A stretch of DNA of 6,069 bases from an uncultured Dehalococcoidia bacterium (GTDB lineage Bacteria > Chloroflexota > Dehalococcoidia > Tepidiformales > Tepidiformaceae). The DNA is taken from the NCBI GenBank assembly GCA_937954195.1, contig CALFYR010000521.1, positions 1-6,069 of the forward strand, given 5' to 3'. The notes below the pieces were generated by a model that was not told the origin of the DNA, made no database searches, and was given only the letters and a program-made list of their open reading frames with translations. Below, one piece after another: positions 5,474 through 6,069 of the stretch; positions within the stretch are counted from its first letter, which is position 1, and each line of letters opens with the position of its first letter. The translations under genes and the position numbers were made by a program.

Positions 5474-6069
5474 ATGGGCATTGAGCAGGCGTACGTAGAG
5501 AAGCACCCGGGTTCGGCGAAGCTCTATCAGCGGGCGAGCAACGTGTTGCCCAGCGGCGTAACGCACGACAGCCGGTTCATGCGGCCCTTTCCCATCTACG
5601 CCGACCGCGCCGCCGGCTCCCGGAAGTGGGATGTCGATGGCAACGAGGTCATCGACTACGTGGTGGGCCACGGGGCGCTACTGCTGGGCCACAACTACCC
5701 AACGGTGACTGAAGCCGCCGCGGCACAGCTGGCGAAAGGCACGCACTACGGGGCGAGCCAGGAGAAGGAAATCGAGTGGGCCGAGGAAGTGGTGCGGCTG
5801 GTCCCTTCGGCCGAAGTGGTGCGGTTTACGAGCTCCGGGACCGAGGCGACGCTGATGGCTCTGCGCCTCGCGCGGAGCTACACGGGCAAGCCCGGAGTGA
5901 TCAAGTTCGAGCGGCACTTCCACGGTTGGCACGACTACGTGGTGGCGAACTCGAAGTACTCGAATTCCGCGCCGGCGGGCGTTCCGCAATCGACGCTGGA
6001 CTCGGTTTCGGTGCTCCCGCTGGATATGGAGCAGGTGCGGGAAACGGTGGCCCAACGTGGCGACATTGG
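5474..6069 (+). CDS. Class-III PLP-dependent aminotransferase, glutamate-1-semialdehyde aminomutase-like, 3' end cut by window edge
   Basis: N-terminal 198 residues of a fold-type I, class-III aminotransferase. Landmarks are LYQRASNVLPSGVTHDSR (17-34), KWDVDGNEVIDYVVGHGALLLG (51-72), the cofactor phosphate-binding turn SSGTEATLMALRLAR (120-134), and FHGWHDYVV (149-157), where the family places the aromatic residue that stacks on the cofactor ring. The catalytic lysine lies beyond the window, so activity cannot be judged. The N-terminal pattern is closest to glutamate-1-semialdehyde 2,1-aminomutase (HemL), but the sequence has FHGWHD where HemL has YHGHAD and lacks the HemL PVRAF stretch. It is therefore probably a paralogue of unknown substrate, often labelled aspartate aminotransferase family protein, rather than the tetrapyrrole enzyme. 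ATG at 5474 is supported by GGAGG six bases upstream (5463-5467). It is transcribed divergently from the methyltransferase. Confidence 0.88.
   Translation, partial: MGIEQAYVEKHPGSAKLYQRASNVLPSGVTHDSRFMRPFPIYADRAAGSRKWDVDGNEVIDYVVGHGALLLGHNYPTVTEAAAAQLAKGTHYGASQEKEIEWAEEVVRLVPSAEVVRFTSSGTEATLMALRLARSYTGKPGVIKFERHFHGWHDYVVANSKYSNSAPAGVPQSTLDSVSVLPLDMEQVRETVAQRGDI

Noticed and set aside
1..6069. Mobile element, CRISPR array, tRNA or rRNA
   Set aside because: No transposase, integrase, terminal inverted repeats, spaced repeats or RNA-gene signatures were seen; nearly all bases belong to ordinary metabolic genes.

Overview
The window is high-GC bacterial DNA holding six protein genes and almost no spare sequence. 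The organism cannot be named from it. The GC-rich codon use, the GTG start and the sequence style of the 2-oxoacid dehydrogenase subunits would fit a high-GC free-living bacterium. Chloroflexota is my weak guess and an actinobacterium is an alternative; both are inference only.

Bases 1-4640, minus strand, are a compact operon for a complete 2-oxoacid dehydrogenase complex. In transcription order it reads lpdA (E3, 3219-4640), pdhA (E1 alpha, 2224-3222), pdhB (E1 beta, 1248-2231) and pdhC (E2, running off the left edge at base 1). The genes overlap by 4 and 8 bases or are separated by 3 bases, and each of the last three has an AAGGAG ribosome-binding site inside the end of the gene before it, so translation is probably coupled. 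E1 (alpha2beta2, thiamine diphosphate) decarboxylates the 2-oxo acid, E2 carries the acyl group on its single lipoyl domain to CoA, and E3 reoxidises the dihydrolipoyl arm with NAD+. Pyruvate is the most likely substrate; acetoin or a branched-chain 2-oxo acid cannot be excluded from sequence alone.

Bases 4641-4764 are the leader in front of lpdA. It contains two abutting hairpins, one of which puts the lpdA ribosome-binding site in its loop, and an ATTGG-N6-CCAAT dyad that resembles a PdhR-type operator with one extra spacer base.

Bases 4765-5403, minus strand, encode a small class I SAM-dependent methyltransferase of unknown substrate. A divergent intergenic region of about 70 bases separates it from a plus-strand, class-III PLP aminotransferase of the glutamate-1-semialdehyde aminomutase-like group (from 5474, cut by the right edge).

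I see no RNA gene, mobile element, CRISPR array or clearly new system. Long open frames on the strand opposite the operon are GC-driven shadows. The observations most worth a second look are the structured lpdA leader, a 7-base tandem repeat in the pdhC linker whose copy number would change the reading frame, and the E3-first gene order.
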